Shown one piece after another: positions 38,616 through 48,784 of a stretch of 64,000 bases of DNA. Source of the stretch: Eonycteris spelaea. Taxonomy: Eukaryota > Chordata > Mammalia > Chiroptera > Pteropodidae. Position 1 is the first letter of the stretch, and each line of letters begins with the position of its first letter. The notes beneath the pieces were generated by a model, which was given only the letters and a program-made list of their open reading frames with translations, made no database searches and had not been told where the DNA came from. The position numbers were made by a program, and so were the translations under genes. The stretch spans positions 16,329,001 to 16,393,000 of the forward strand of contig PUFA01000007.1 of the NCBI GenBank assembly GCA_003508835.1. The letters run 5' to 3'.

Positions 38616-39039
38616 TCATCTAAGCTGTAAGGGAGATGAGGCAAATATTTGCTTCTTTTGTTCAGAGATCATTTCCTCTGACTCTTCTTTTCCACAAAGT
38701 AGCAAATGAGTACAGCTTATTGTGTCTTAGGGTTACTTGGCTGATATAAATATTTAATTTTGAAGGTATGCCCGCTTTTATTCCTTTTTCATACCTAAAA
38801 TTGAAGATTCCAGGAAACTGTTAAAAGTATTACAAGCTCCAACTCACCATCAGTCCTCAATTGTAGTCACCTTCTTATGATCTGTGTTTGTAGTTAGTAC
38901 CTGGAAGAAGACAGCATGGGTAGGAATTTTCATGATAAATAAGATAAGAACATGGACTTGGCCTAAGGTCTTCGACCTAGAGGACTGCTTTATACCTAGA
39001 TATGTTTCTGGGTCAACAAATCAACCTCAAATCAACCCC

Positions 39040-39160
39040 ACAAGGGCAGGACCTATGTCTTTTTCTTTCACATTTATGTATTCAAAATTTATGACAGGAA
39101 CCAGTATTCAAAACAGTCACTTAATAAACTTGTATAGACTAAGTGATGAATTAATGTCTT
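39040..39160 (+). repeat. L2 3' end fragment
   Basis: The order 'caagggcaggacctatgtct', 'tgacaggaaccagtattcaa', 'cacttaataaacttgtatag' follows the L2 3' end with AATAAA-like spacing. Confidence 0.55.
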
Positions 39161-40815
39161 TTGAAAGTAGTCTATGTAATATATTGGCATTACTATACTT
39201 GTAAAGACACCTTCTGTTTGTGTCCAACCCTCTTTGGTGATATAACTCTTGGGGATCTGCCACTTTCCCACTCAGTGAAGCTATAGAATCATGATTCTGC
39301 CTCCTCCTATATAGGATGAGGCATAAAACAAATAAGGCTATTCAGACACAATTCCCATGAAAATCAGAGAAGTTTAGCTGTGATTTTAATGATTCTTTAA
39401 ATGCTAGGAGATCACTAGACCTAGTGCTATTCAGAACATGGTCAAAAGAACAATATTGATCTTTGCATTGGTTGTTTGGGGTCCACAAAATTAGAAAAAT
39501 ACAGAAATTGAGTTATGTCTCTTATGTTATTCATATGCCTATTTTCAGAGCAATTTCATAGAGAAAGGAAAGAATTATTTCTTTCTAAGATGGCAGTTAT
39601 TAGGGAGCAAAGGGTCAAGGGTTATATTGCTACTATGTGGAGACAGTTTATCTGTCATGTAGTCAACCTACAGGTAAGCAGAGGAGAGAATGGACGGGAG
39701 GGTGACAGGGGGAAGAAGGGGGTGGGAGGAGGGAAAGACAAACTGATAGACTTAATTTATACTCTGAACCTTCAAACTTCTTTTGAATTGTTTAAGAATC
39801 CTGAGCTTATTCAGTTCAGCACAGCAGCAAAGTTAATCATGTTTCTTCTTCATGAGGTATCTGCAAAGATGTGGATATTTAATATCAGCCCTACTTAACC
39901 ATTGTTTTAGCAGGACCTTCAAGCTTTAAGCTGACTAGTCTAAATCTACCTTTTGAGTCTCATTTCCATCCACTTTAAGCTTTGGGAATTAATATTGTCT
40001 CCAAAATACGCCTTGTATTTTAAGTCTCTACATGATTTACCCCTATGATTTTTTTTTCAGAGCACTGTTTCTGCTGACACTCCCCCTTCCACTATACTTT
40101 GGATCCACTTGTATTTATAAAATGTGAGAAAACTATATTCCTGGTATATAAAATTTGCTAGCATCGTTATTAAATGCTAAGGCAAAGTCATTTTGGACTA
40201 CTTCCTTCTGCCCAGCCATCAACTACAAAGCTCTATCATGCTCATCTCCTACATATTTCTTAAATGTGTCCCTGCCTCTTCCACACACTTACCACGTCTC
40301 TTATTTTTGTTCTCAGTTTCTAATGTGAGCTCTTATGAGGCATCTCCTTGCCTTCAGGCTGTAGCCTCAGTCCTCCCTCTATTTAGCGACATTCCAAAGC
40401 CTTCAACTGGAAAGCTACACTAAACCTTTGTGCCAGTTGATAACTTCAGACCTTTGTGCAGCTGGATAGAGCTTGAGAGTAGGAGAAGGAGTGAGGCAAA
40501 CGAGCAGCCACTTTTCTTTTTCTAGGACGCTGAATGAATTTTATTATTTTCAACCTACGTCATGATGGAAACAAAATTTGGAACAACTACAGGAGCTAAT
40601 GTAGGTTTTCACAAGTAGACATTACTTGGTAAGATTTGCATGTAAAACTTTGAACATTCTAATAAGATAAACATGAGCCTTCTATGATCTAGCCTTTTTT
40701 TTTTCTGTCTCATTTGTTATTAACTTTCTGGTTTACAATTTAATTTCTTGTAGCACAATTTGTTTTGTAATTCTGCATGTGCGTTATGTTGTCTCCTCAC
40801 TCACTCTATACCTCT
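39160..40815. other. No gene confirmed; G-rich tract and possible old repeat
   Basis: A G-rich tract lies at 39696-39733. The 127-codon plus frame 39515-39898 crosses it and has no recognised domain. The C-rich segment 40190-40430 (76-codon frame) resembles an old mammalian repeat ('tcttaaatgtgtccctgcct'), but I cannot name it. Confidence 0.4.
39696..39733 (+). other. G-quadruplex-type motif
   Basis: Six runs of three or more G occur in 38 bp with loops of 1-6 nt. The strict core at 39708-39733 has loops of AAGAA, T and AGGA. Confidence 0.8.
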
Positions 40816-40817
40816 GT

Positions 40818-41041
40818 CAGGGGTCCCCAACCCTCAGGCTGAGGACAGGTACAAATATGTGGTCTGATGAGAATCGGTCCACACAACAGGAGGTGAGTGG
40901 CTGCTAGTGAGCAAAGCTTCATCTGTATTTATAGCCGCTCCCCAGCACTAGCATCAATGCCTCACCTCCATCTCAGATCATCAGGCGTTAGATTCTCATA
41001 GGAGCACCAGTTTCCTGATGCCAAAAGGTTGGGGACCACTG
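40818..41041 (+). mobile_element. MER1-like hAT-Charlie MITE
   Basis: Terminal inverted repeats CAGGGGTCCCCAACC at the left and GGTTGGGGACCACTG at the right frame a 224-bp element. Internal blocks 'ggaggtgagtggctgctagt', 'caaagcttcatctgtattta', 'agccgctccccagcactagc' and 'gttagattctcataggagca' are collinear with the MER1/Charlie3 group. It is shorter than the family's roughly 340 bp, with loss in the right half. The flanking 8-mers are not clearly duplicated. Confidence 0.9.
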
Positions 41042-41044
41042 CTC

Positions 41045-41635
41045 TATATGCATACTCTCCCCTCTGCCCTTTTTCAGTTCAAGGTCAATTCCTTCAGAGA
41101 ACTTGACCTTTCATCAGCTAGATTAGCTAGCCCTCTATTTTACTTCAATGGGATTCTTGGTATCTCTCTAATTTTGTCTTTCCATGTTGTTTAAAAATTG
41201 TCACTTGCAGGTTTGTTTCTTCTGATCTGTGTATCCACAGTTCTTAGTTCGATGCACTTGTGTTTATTGAAAAAATGTCATCATATTCTCATACATTCAC
41301 CATATAGCATCCTATAACCAATCAATCTCAGAGATTCATTCTCAGAGAAATACAATACAATCTCATAGAAATTAAGTAAACAAGAAAAATCCTGGGTGCT
41401 CATTAGATTATACATAAATTTCATATATTTTTTTTACAGTTTTGCCTTATATTCGTAGCATACATATTCTGTTAACTGGTTGCATACCACTAAGGCACAT
41501 TAGTATCTTTGCTTCTTAAACTTTCTTATTCTATAAGCTTATTGGGAGAGATAATTTTAATGTTTTAAACTTGCAAAATACTGAACAGTCATTTCAGGGT
41601 AATAGAGCAGCAATTTTTTTCAGGAGCTGCCTTTG
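41045..41635. other. No gene seen
   Basis: Unassigned sequence without a notable frame or recognised repeat. Confidence 0.45.
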
Positions 41636-41639
41636 CAGA

Positions 41640-42345
41640 CCTGCATAGTTATAATCTGTGCTTTTGAGAATGGCCCTCCTCTGAAAGCCTTGTTATACTA
41701 CTTAAACAGCCAGTTCTGATTGGACCTGGGTTAGACATTTAACCTCTCTTCAGCTTATCAATTTTACTCACCTGAGAATGTGGAATCCTGATTGAAAATT
41801 CTTGCAAATTTGGGCTTGACTAAGAGAGCCTTAAAGTTCCCTTCAGCTTGACTAAACGTTAGACACATTTCTTCCTGACTATGGCCTCCCTATCTTCAGA
41901 GAACTCTTTTGAAAGCTTGTAATTGAAAATTCTTTTTCTACCCCTTTGAAATGTATACGTCTTTTTCAAGGCTCTTGCCAGTGTTACAGCCTAGGAATAT
42001 GTTTTTCAAGGAAGGAAAGCCATCCATTTGAAAGATAACATCCCTGTCTCCCAGTTTCTTTGAAAAGTTAGGGGCCTAACTACAGTGAGCACCAGTCAGC
42101 AAACAGCCTAATCACAGAGAAAAGCATTAATAAACTCAGGAATAACTTATTATGCTTAACCCATTTTATTGATCAACTTCCCCACTAACAACCTCCAGTA
42201 CTTTTCGACTAACTCATCCCAGCACTTAAAATCTACCTTTTGTTTCAGCAGAGTTTAGGTCAATCTCCCTCCCTAATTATAATACTCTTGAATAAAACCT
42301 TCTCTGCTTGTTGAACTTTTCCAGTGTAATTTTTCTTTGATGGCT
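41640..42345 (+). mobile_element. Probable ERV LTR
   Basis: The right end reads 'ctcttgaataaaaccttctc' then 'tgcttgttgaacttttccag', an AATAAA polyadenylation signal followed by R-U5-type sequence. This is preceded by about 600 bp of moderately GC, U3-like DNA without open frames. The family and 5' edge are uncertain. Confidence 0.6.
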
Positions 42346-43340
42346 TTATTCATGAATATTGATCACTTATCAAAATAAGACCTATAAAATTATTTGGCAT
42401 GAGGAAGTATAGAAAATCATTCTCCAGGAAGATAAACGAAGGATATACAAAATAGATAAGTGAACTAAGTGGCAAGTTGCCATAAGTGAGAGAGAAAGAG
42501 AAAGAGCAGTTACTTTCATTCCTGGTGGCTTCCTAGTACCTGGCTGTAGACCCTGGCAAGAGCTTTTTGTAGCTGAAATCTGTAAGATATCCCTGCATTC
42601 TGCTTTTTTGGTTTAAATTGTATTTGAATGAGTTTCTGTTTCTTATAACTAAAATAATCTTGGCTAAAAAATTGTGGATTATTCAATATAGAAACATGTC
42701 AATTCTGAGTGTTAACTATGCGTTAACACTTTTTGGCTGACATGTAAAGTCAAGGACTGGAGTTATTGTGGGAATATGGATGGCATTTTGTCAAGGGTTC
42801 TCTCTAATATGCCTGCTTTATTTTGAAGTCATATGTATTTTATAGGACATCCTGTCATCGCCTCTAATTGTTACTTTTAACATGTGGTGGTATGAAGTAC
42901 AATATGATTATGGAACCAACAATCCTTCTGTGAAAGTATGCCCCTTTACTTTCCAGGGAATAACACTGACTCAAACCAAAGATAATTAAAAAGAAAAAAA
43001 AAATGGATAAAATCAGGGTCAGGGAAGAAAAATTAGAAACCCTGTAAAACTGACAGGGGAAACCTGCAGATTATTTTATCTACTTACTGGATAGTACAAG
43101 CTTTATATATTTACAACCATGTAGGATAAGGATTTCTGGGGGAGGGGGAGAAGGGAGAGAGGGGAAGGTTTAATTAAGAATGTAATGGAGAAGGCAAATT
43201 AAGATAGCTAATAAATATATTAAAATAAAGTAGAAAAGCTGGAAATGAACCAAAACATTCATCTTCTGAAGTCAAAAGAAAAGTATATTACATCTAATGA
43301 AAGTAATTATGAAAGCAATAATAGATAAACTCTAGATCTT
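42345..43340. other. No gene seen; G-quadruplex-type motif
   Basis: Unassigned DNA. A second G-rich motif at 43138-43164 has four G-runs (5, 5, 3 and 4) with loops A, AGAA and AGAGA. Confidence 0.5.
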
Positions 43341-43344
43341 TTAT

Positions 43345-43440
43345 GTAAAACATGCCCCATTAAAATAAAAATGAAGGGAATTTACATACACTTATATGGA
43401 AAGATTTAGGACACATATTGTAGACTGAGACTGGTAAACT
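43345..43440 (+). mobile_element. Possible L1 3' UTR fragment
   Basis: The string 'cttatatggaaagatttagg' with 'acacatattgtagactgaga' resembles 'catggaaagatctccaagatatattgttaagtgaaa' of old L1 3' UTRs. Confidence 0.35.
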
Positions 43441-44780
43441 AGCAAGTTATAGCATCCCTGCATGTAAAATCAAACACACACATACACATAAATTCCCGAT
43501 AGGATGGAATCTTACATAGATACATGTGTAAGTAATTCTCTTATAACATGTTTAAGTTAAAGAATAAATAATACTACACAAATATATATATATGTTAATT
43601 CCAATAAGTGTGATCATCTATATAAAATGGACAATGTACTAAGACAATCTAATTTTTAAAATGATTTAATATCAAGTAGAAAAATTGAGTAGGCCAGTGT
43701 CCACAGAAAAAAAATTGAAAATGTGGTCATAGATTTTAAATTTTCCAGAAGGAAATACTATTAAATTTCAAAGACATAGAATTCCTCCTTTTGTTTAAAC
43801 TATTCCAGAACGTAGAGGAAATAAAGAAAAGCTTTCCAACTATTTTTATAACAAAAAACACAAGTGTCGGACACAAAATTAAAATAAAAGAAATTCAACT
43901 CAAGTACTATTTTAGACATTAAAAAACCCTAAATAATAGATTATATGAAAATAATTCTTTTAAAATTTATTATTTATCTCATGAATATGAAGGTGGCTAA
44001 CATTTAAAGAACTACTAGCAATGTTTCACTAATTTAAGAAACGATAAAGGCAGTTTTATTATCACAGTGATACATGTTATAGAAAATAAATTGATAAAAA
44101 TTTCAGTAGCTGTTCTTGATTAAAGTAAAAAATGTATTAATCAAGTAGCTATAAAAGGTATTTGCCTTAAACTTGATATTATTAGGTATAATTTTCAAAT
44201 AGGAAAAAATCATGATTCTCAGGTAAATAAAAAAAAAAACACCCATCAAAACTTTATTTAAGTCATTATTTAGCGAGGGAACACATAATATAAGGCCAGT
44301 TTAAAGAGAGTTGTGGATTAGATGTATATAAGCAATGCTAGAAAAAGATTTCTGGATTAGATACAAAACTTTTATATCTGACAGTGCTATAAACCTATAG
44401 AGTTATCTATTCTACCAGAGTGAAATTATTTGCATCTTTACTGATTAGAAAGTCTATAAGTTAAGGAGGAATCTAGGACCTTTAATAAACAGTAAACTGT
44501 GAGCTGATTTAAATAGATTTCTTGAGATAATTATCATGTGACCTTTGGCCCCATATGGCATTGAAAGGATTTGCTACCCACCTTTATGCCTTATTGAAAG
44601 CCCAGATGACTTTTCTGACAATATAGAGTATTTACTAAAAACCTCCAGGAATTATCATGCTCAATCATGACACTGAAAACAGTCCAATTAATGTCGAGAT
44701 TATTGTTTTTCTACCATGATTCACTACTACTCTGGAGAAATTTAGATTTTAAATTCTATGTTGGGTCAATGCTAACTTTA
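43440..44780. other. No gene seen
   Basis: AT-rich DNA with a short TA tract at 43583-43594. No convincing frame or named repeat. Confidence 0.45.
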
Positions 44781-44789
44781 TTTACCTGT

Positions 44790-44975
44790 GCACACCCAAA
44801 TGCCTAGTACAAAACCAAGTATTGTTCAAACTAAACATATTTATATTAATAGGCTGTTAAGCTCTGTAAGAGAAGAAACTAGAGCTATTCCATCTATCAT
44901 TTAATACATTAAGAATAGCTCTTTGCATAGAGGGATGATCCATTAGTAACCGTTGAATTTAGTAAATTTAGGAAT
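44790..44975 (+). repeat. L2-like fragments
   Basis: Pieces 'cacccaaatgcctagtacaa' and 'gttaagctctgtaagagaag' with 'agctctttgcatagagggat' resemble diverged L2 3' ends. They abut the left arm of the inverted repeat. Confidence 0.4.
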
Positions 44976-44980
44976 AAATA

Positions 44981-45139
44981 AATTTTATCACCAATGCATT
45001 AAGAATTGTCCTAAACAAAGAGTAGATAAAATGATTAGGCTGAAACAATCATTTTACATTTTTTTTTAAAAAAAGTCAGTGTTATGTAAGGAGATGAGCA
45101 AAGATGAATCTGATAAATAAGCAGTCATAAGTGCATGTA
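44981..45139 (+). repeat. Left arm of a long imperfect inverted repeat
   Basis: This 159-bp segment is the reverse complement, at roughly 85-88 percent by eye, of 45552-45706. Landmarks here are 'aagaattgtcctaaac', 'gattaggctgaaacaatcat', 'gatgagcaaagatgaatctg' and 'gcagtcataagtgcatgta'. The main gap is in the A/T run at about 45058-45074. I recognise no repeat family. Confidence 0.88.
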
Positions 45140-45551
45140 CCAAGAATTATCTCGGAAAGGAAGGGAACAAATGAAACTTAGATAATCTGATTTAAAAAAA
45201 GCCCCCTCTTCCCTTCTTAATGATGTTATTAAAAGTATTCAATTTCATGGAAGAAAAACAAAAAATGTCATAGCTGGAAGTATAGAATCTCTACTTCTTA
45301 CTGAAAAAAAATCTTATCTTTCTTTACCCCAAATATTCATACTTTAATGAGTAAAACAATACCCTGAAATTAGACTCACCTTCCTTAAACCCAACCTACC
45401 TTCGATGTGTTTGTTACCTATCATTACTGCTCCTAGAGCATAGATACAAACAGAAAGTAATTTATTATGTTCTTTCATTGCTCTTGCAAACCAAATTATG
45501 GACCCATTCTTCCTTGTGTCTTGAATAAAATGCCTAACTTGTATATCTTGC

Positions 45552-45706
45552 TACATGCACTTATGACTGCTTGTTTAACAGATTCATCTTTGCTTATCTC
45601 CTTATACAGCAATGACTTTTTTCTTAAATTTAAAATGATTGTTTTAGCCTAATCGTTTTGTCTACTCTCTGTTTAGTACAGTTCTTAATTCATTAGTGAT
45701 AAAATT
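45552..45706 (-). repeat. Right arm of a long imperfect inverted repeat
   Basis: The inverted partner of 44981-45139: 'tacatgcacttatgactgct', 'cagattcatctttgcttatc', 'gttttagcctaatcgttttg' and 'gttcttaattcattagtgat'. The spacer between arms is about 412 bp. The 61-codon plus frame 45467-45652 overlaps it and looks accidental. Confidence 0.88.
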
Positions 45707-45757
45707 CCTTCAAAATAAATTTAATCCTCAAATCATGAGCTAATTGTTAAGATAAAT

Positions 45758-45980
45758 CAAGGTTTCTCAATATTAGCCTTACTAAAAGGGTTAAATAATT
45801 TTTTATGGAAGTGTGTCTTGTGCATTACAGAATGTTGAGCACATCTCTGGTTCTGACCCGCTAAATACTAGAAGGAGCTTTCTCCAGCAATCCAAGTCTT
45901 GACCACCGAAAATGTCTCTAGACATGAGCAGTATTCCTTAGGGGGCAAAATTGCTCTGGATCCAGAACCATTGGGCTGAG
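45758..45980 (-). mobile_element. MER5A-type hAT-Charlie MITE
   Basis: On the plus strand 'caaggtttctcaatattagc' opens, followed by 'gcattacagaatgttgagca', 'ttgaccaccgaaaatgtctc' and 'tagggggcaaaattgctctg'. This is the reverse complement of MER5A with its TTCTCAAC-type ends. Confidence 0.82.
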
Positions 45981-46189
45981 ACTACTTACGATTTACATGT
46001 GTTTCATGTCCTAGATCAGAGACTTCGATCTTGATTTAGAATATGGAATATGTGCCACTGATTGTTTTGACTTCAATAAAAATAAACTGTAAGAGTCCTA
46101 CCTTACTGTTTTCTTATGGCTAATAAATACGCTGTCTTCAGCATCTCAAATTTTCAGTATTTTGTAAGTGCTCTCTAAAAATTGTTGCC

Positions 46190-47277
46190 CTCTTGGCTGG
46201 CGCCATAATGCTTTTTAGCCAGCAACCACTGGGCACATAGATTTAGAACTGTCATGTATTAAGGCCCAAGAATTGTTCAGTTTTAAAGGAATTTTATTTC
46301 TTCGAAGCTGAAATTTCCAAATGGCTCTGCAGTGGGGGCCATCCCCAGGGGGAATAAAACCTTTCGTTCTCACGTGTACACCCTCACACTGAGGACCTGT
46401 TCTTATATATACACTTACATCTTACCCATTAACTGGGTTGTGCACCCAATTTCCATTTGGGGAAGAGGGTCTTCCACCAGCAAGTTGCCCAAGAATTCAG
46501 CTCAATTCTGACATTTTTTATCTGGAGATAGCATCAGATTCCACAGATTAAGGTCTCAGCCCCACAAGACTGCCCACCACTCCCTCTTCAAATACCGGTC
46601 ACAAACTCACATCATTGCCTATACCTGTGACGAACTGGCCCCAAATCAGAGGTTCTCACAAACCCCTCCTTGGGTTCAATTAACTTGCTAGAACAACTCG
46701 CAGAACCCAGGAAACCCATTTACTTACTAAATTAACAGCCAGATGGAATTGATGCATAGGGTAAGGTATGGGAAAAGGGCTGGGAGTTTCCATGATCTCT
46801 CCAGGCCTGCCCCTCTCCCCAAATGTGCACATGTTTACCAACTCAGAAACTCTCTAAACCCATCCTTTGGATTTTTATGGAGACTTTATTACTTAGGCAT
46901 GATCGATTAAACATTGGTCATTAAGGACTGATTCAACCTCCATTTCCTAAGTTTTCCCTAGAATTTAGAGCTTGGGACCGAAGGTTCCAGTCTTCTAATC
47001 ACAGTGTTGGCTCCATTGGCAACAGCTCCCATCCATAGATTCTTTCCAAAAGTCATTTCATTAACCTAACAAAAGACACCTGTATTACTCTCAACACTTT
47101 GGAAATTCCAAGGGTTTTGGGAATTGTGAGCCAGCAACCATGGACGAAGACCAAATATATATGACAGATTTGGTCATCTGTATACACACACACACACACA
47201 CACATACACACACAAATACACACACACATATATGTGTGTGTATATACATATATATATAATAAATCACAATATTGTGC
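46190..47277 (-). mobile_element. ERV LTR with a microsatellite in its 5' end
   Basis: The plus strand shows, in reverse-complement LTR order, 'gatagcatcagattccacag', 'ctcagccccacaagactgcc', 'tcacaaacccctccttgggt', 'ttttatggagactttattac', 'ggcatgatcgattaaacatt', 'ggaaattccaagggttttgg' and 'gacgaagaccaaatatatat', ending in 'ataataaatcacaatattgt'. This is a long mammalian LTR family that I recognise but will not name. The (AC)n tract at 47183-47230 has expanded inside it. The minus frames 47053-47289 are artefacts. Confidence 0.75.
47183..47260. repeat. (AC)n/(TA)n microsatellite
   Basis: AC units with ATAC and AAATAC interruptions, then TATGTG and TATA units. Confidence 0.95.
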
Positions 47278-47279
47278 AC

Positions 47280-48700
47280 AGTCATACATCTAAAAGTGCC
47301 TTTGGCATCAAAAGATTAAATTTGAGAATATCAGGAAATAAATCCTCTATACTTGTATGTCATATAAACTTATTTGTGAGGCTACTTACCATAGGATTAA
47401 GAAGAGAGTTGGGGAAGTATATAGAGGAGAAATGTGATTGGATTGGATTGCAATATTATGAATATATATCTCTACAACATATTATCTAAGTATATTGCAG
47501 ATATAGAAAACAAATGCATTTTATTCTAAATAGCTAAAAAACATGATGTGTGTGACAAACATTGATTGTGGGGATTTATGACTTTGTGTGGAAAACTAAG
47601 CTCTCAAACCCATGACTGAGGAAAATGGCTCATTAGAAGGCTTATCTAGGTGAAATTAATATTGTATTTTAATATATTTATAAAAATTCAGATCTTAGTA
47701 CACTGTTTTTAATAAAAATTCTTTTTAAATTTGTAGTAGTTTTTGTCTTAATAGAACCTGACCACATTTGTTGATCTGAATCTTCATTAATTTAAATCAT
47801 AAACTTGTTAACAGACAGCTGCCAAAAATGGCAAAATCATGACTTATGCAAATATCAGATGACAGGTGTCAAAGATGTTAACTCAATAATGAATGTGGAA
47901 CCATTAAAATCAGTTCAATGTAGAATCCCAAAAAAGCACATGTACATAGGAAATAAATTCTGAAATGAATTTGCAAATAGATAAGACCTATCTGCAAGGC
48001 AATAATCAATTGCATTTTACTAGATATAATTTCTATTTTATGGACCAGAATCATTCACATTATAATTTCTCCACAACTTATTAAATTTCAAAATAGCTCA
48101 AAGACAATGAAAGATGTAGGTAACCTGAATGGGTAATCTACAGAAAGCACTCACTAAATTTTTTCCACATTTTAAACTCATCTAATTTTTTTCTGACATT
48201 CTAAGATTAAAGACTGTATTTCTTATATTAATAATTTATTAAAGATCCTGAACTTTTGCATTGATAATTTCTTAAGCATAAGAAACTGTTCATTTAATGT
48301 TATTACCCTCATGGAAATATAATAATCGATACTTTTTATACAAATTTCAATAATTTATTTTTTTGTTAAGGAAAGTAATACAAGAATGTTATGACAAGCT
48401 GCTCATCACTTGTAATATAAAATTTGAATGAAAACATATTATTAGAATGTTTAAAATGGCAAATAGATTAACAAATACAAGAATCAGTTCTTTACACTAG
48501 TGAAAATATAATAAATTTAATACTTTAAAATCAAATGGGCTAACAAATTTTATTTTTACATTGAAATTTTGAATATTTATTTAAATGTTTTATTTTGCAA
48601 TTAACTTTTCTAGGTTTGGGCTATTTTCTTTATACTGATAGAAAAACATAAGAAACTATGTGAAACTGAAATAATTGATGCTGCATACCCATGAGAGTTT
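47280..48700. other. No gene seen; unique-looking DNA
   Basis: AT-rich sequence without recognised repeats. The segment near 47740-47960 contains octamer-like ATGCAAAT and several TTAAT/ATTA cores, compatible with but not proof of conserved non-coding DNA. Confidence 0.4.
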
Positions 48701-48702
48701 AT

Positions 48703-48782
48703 GTGTTTCCTAACGAGAACAGAAATCAGATGCAAAATTAGAAGAAGCTATTTAAGCTCAGATTTCTGTTCTCAGGAAACAC
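48703..48782. repeat. 80-bp hairpin-forming inverted repeat
   Basis: The left arm 48703-48727 begins GTGTTTCCTAACGAGAACAG and ends AAATC. The right arm 48761-48782 reads GATTTCTGTTCTCAGGAAAC and ends AC. The arms pair over 22 bases with one 3-nt bulge (AAC in the left arm) around a 33-nt loop. No family was recognised. Confidence 0.92.
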
Positions 48783-48784
48783 TC

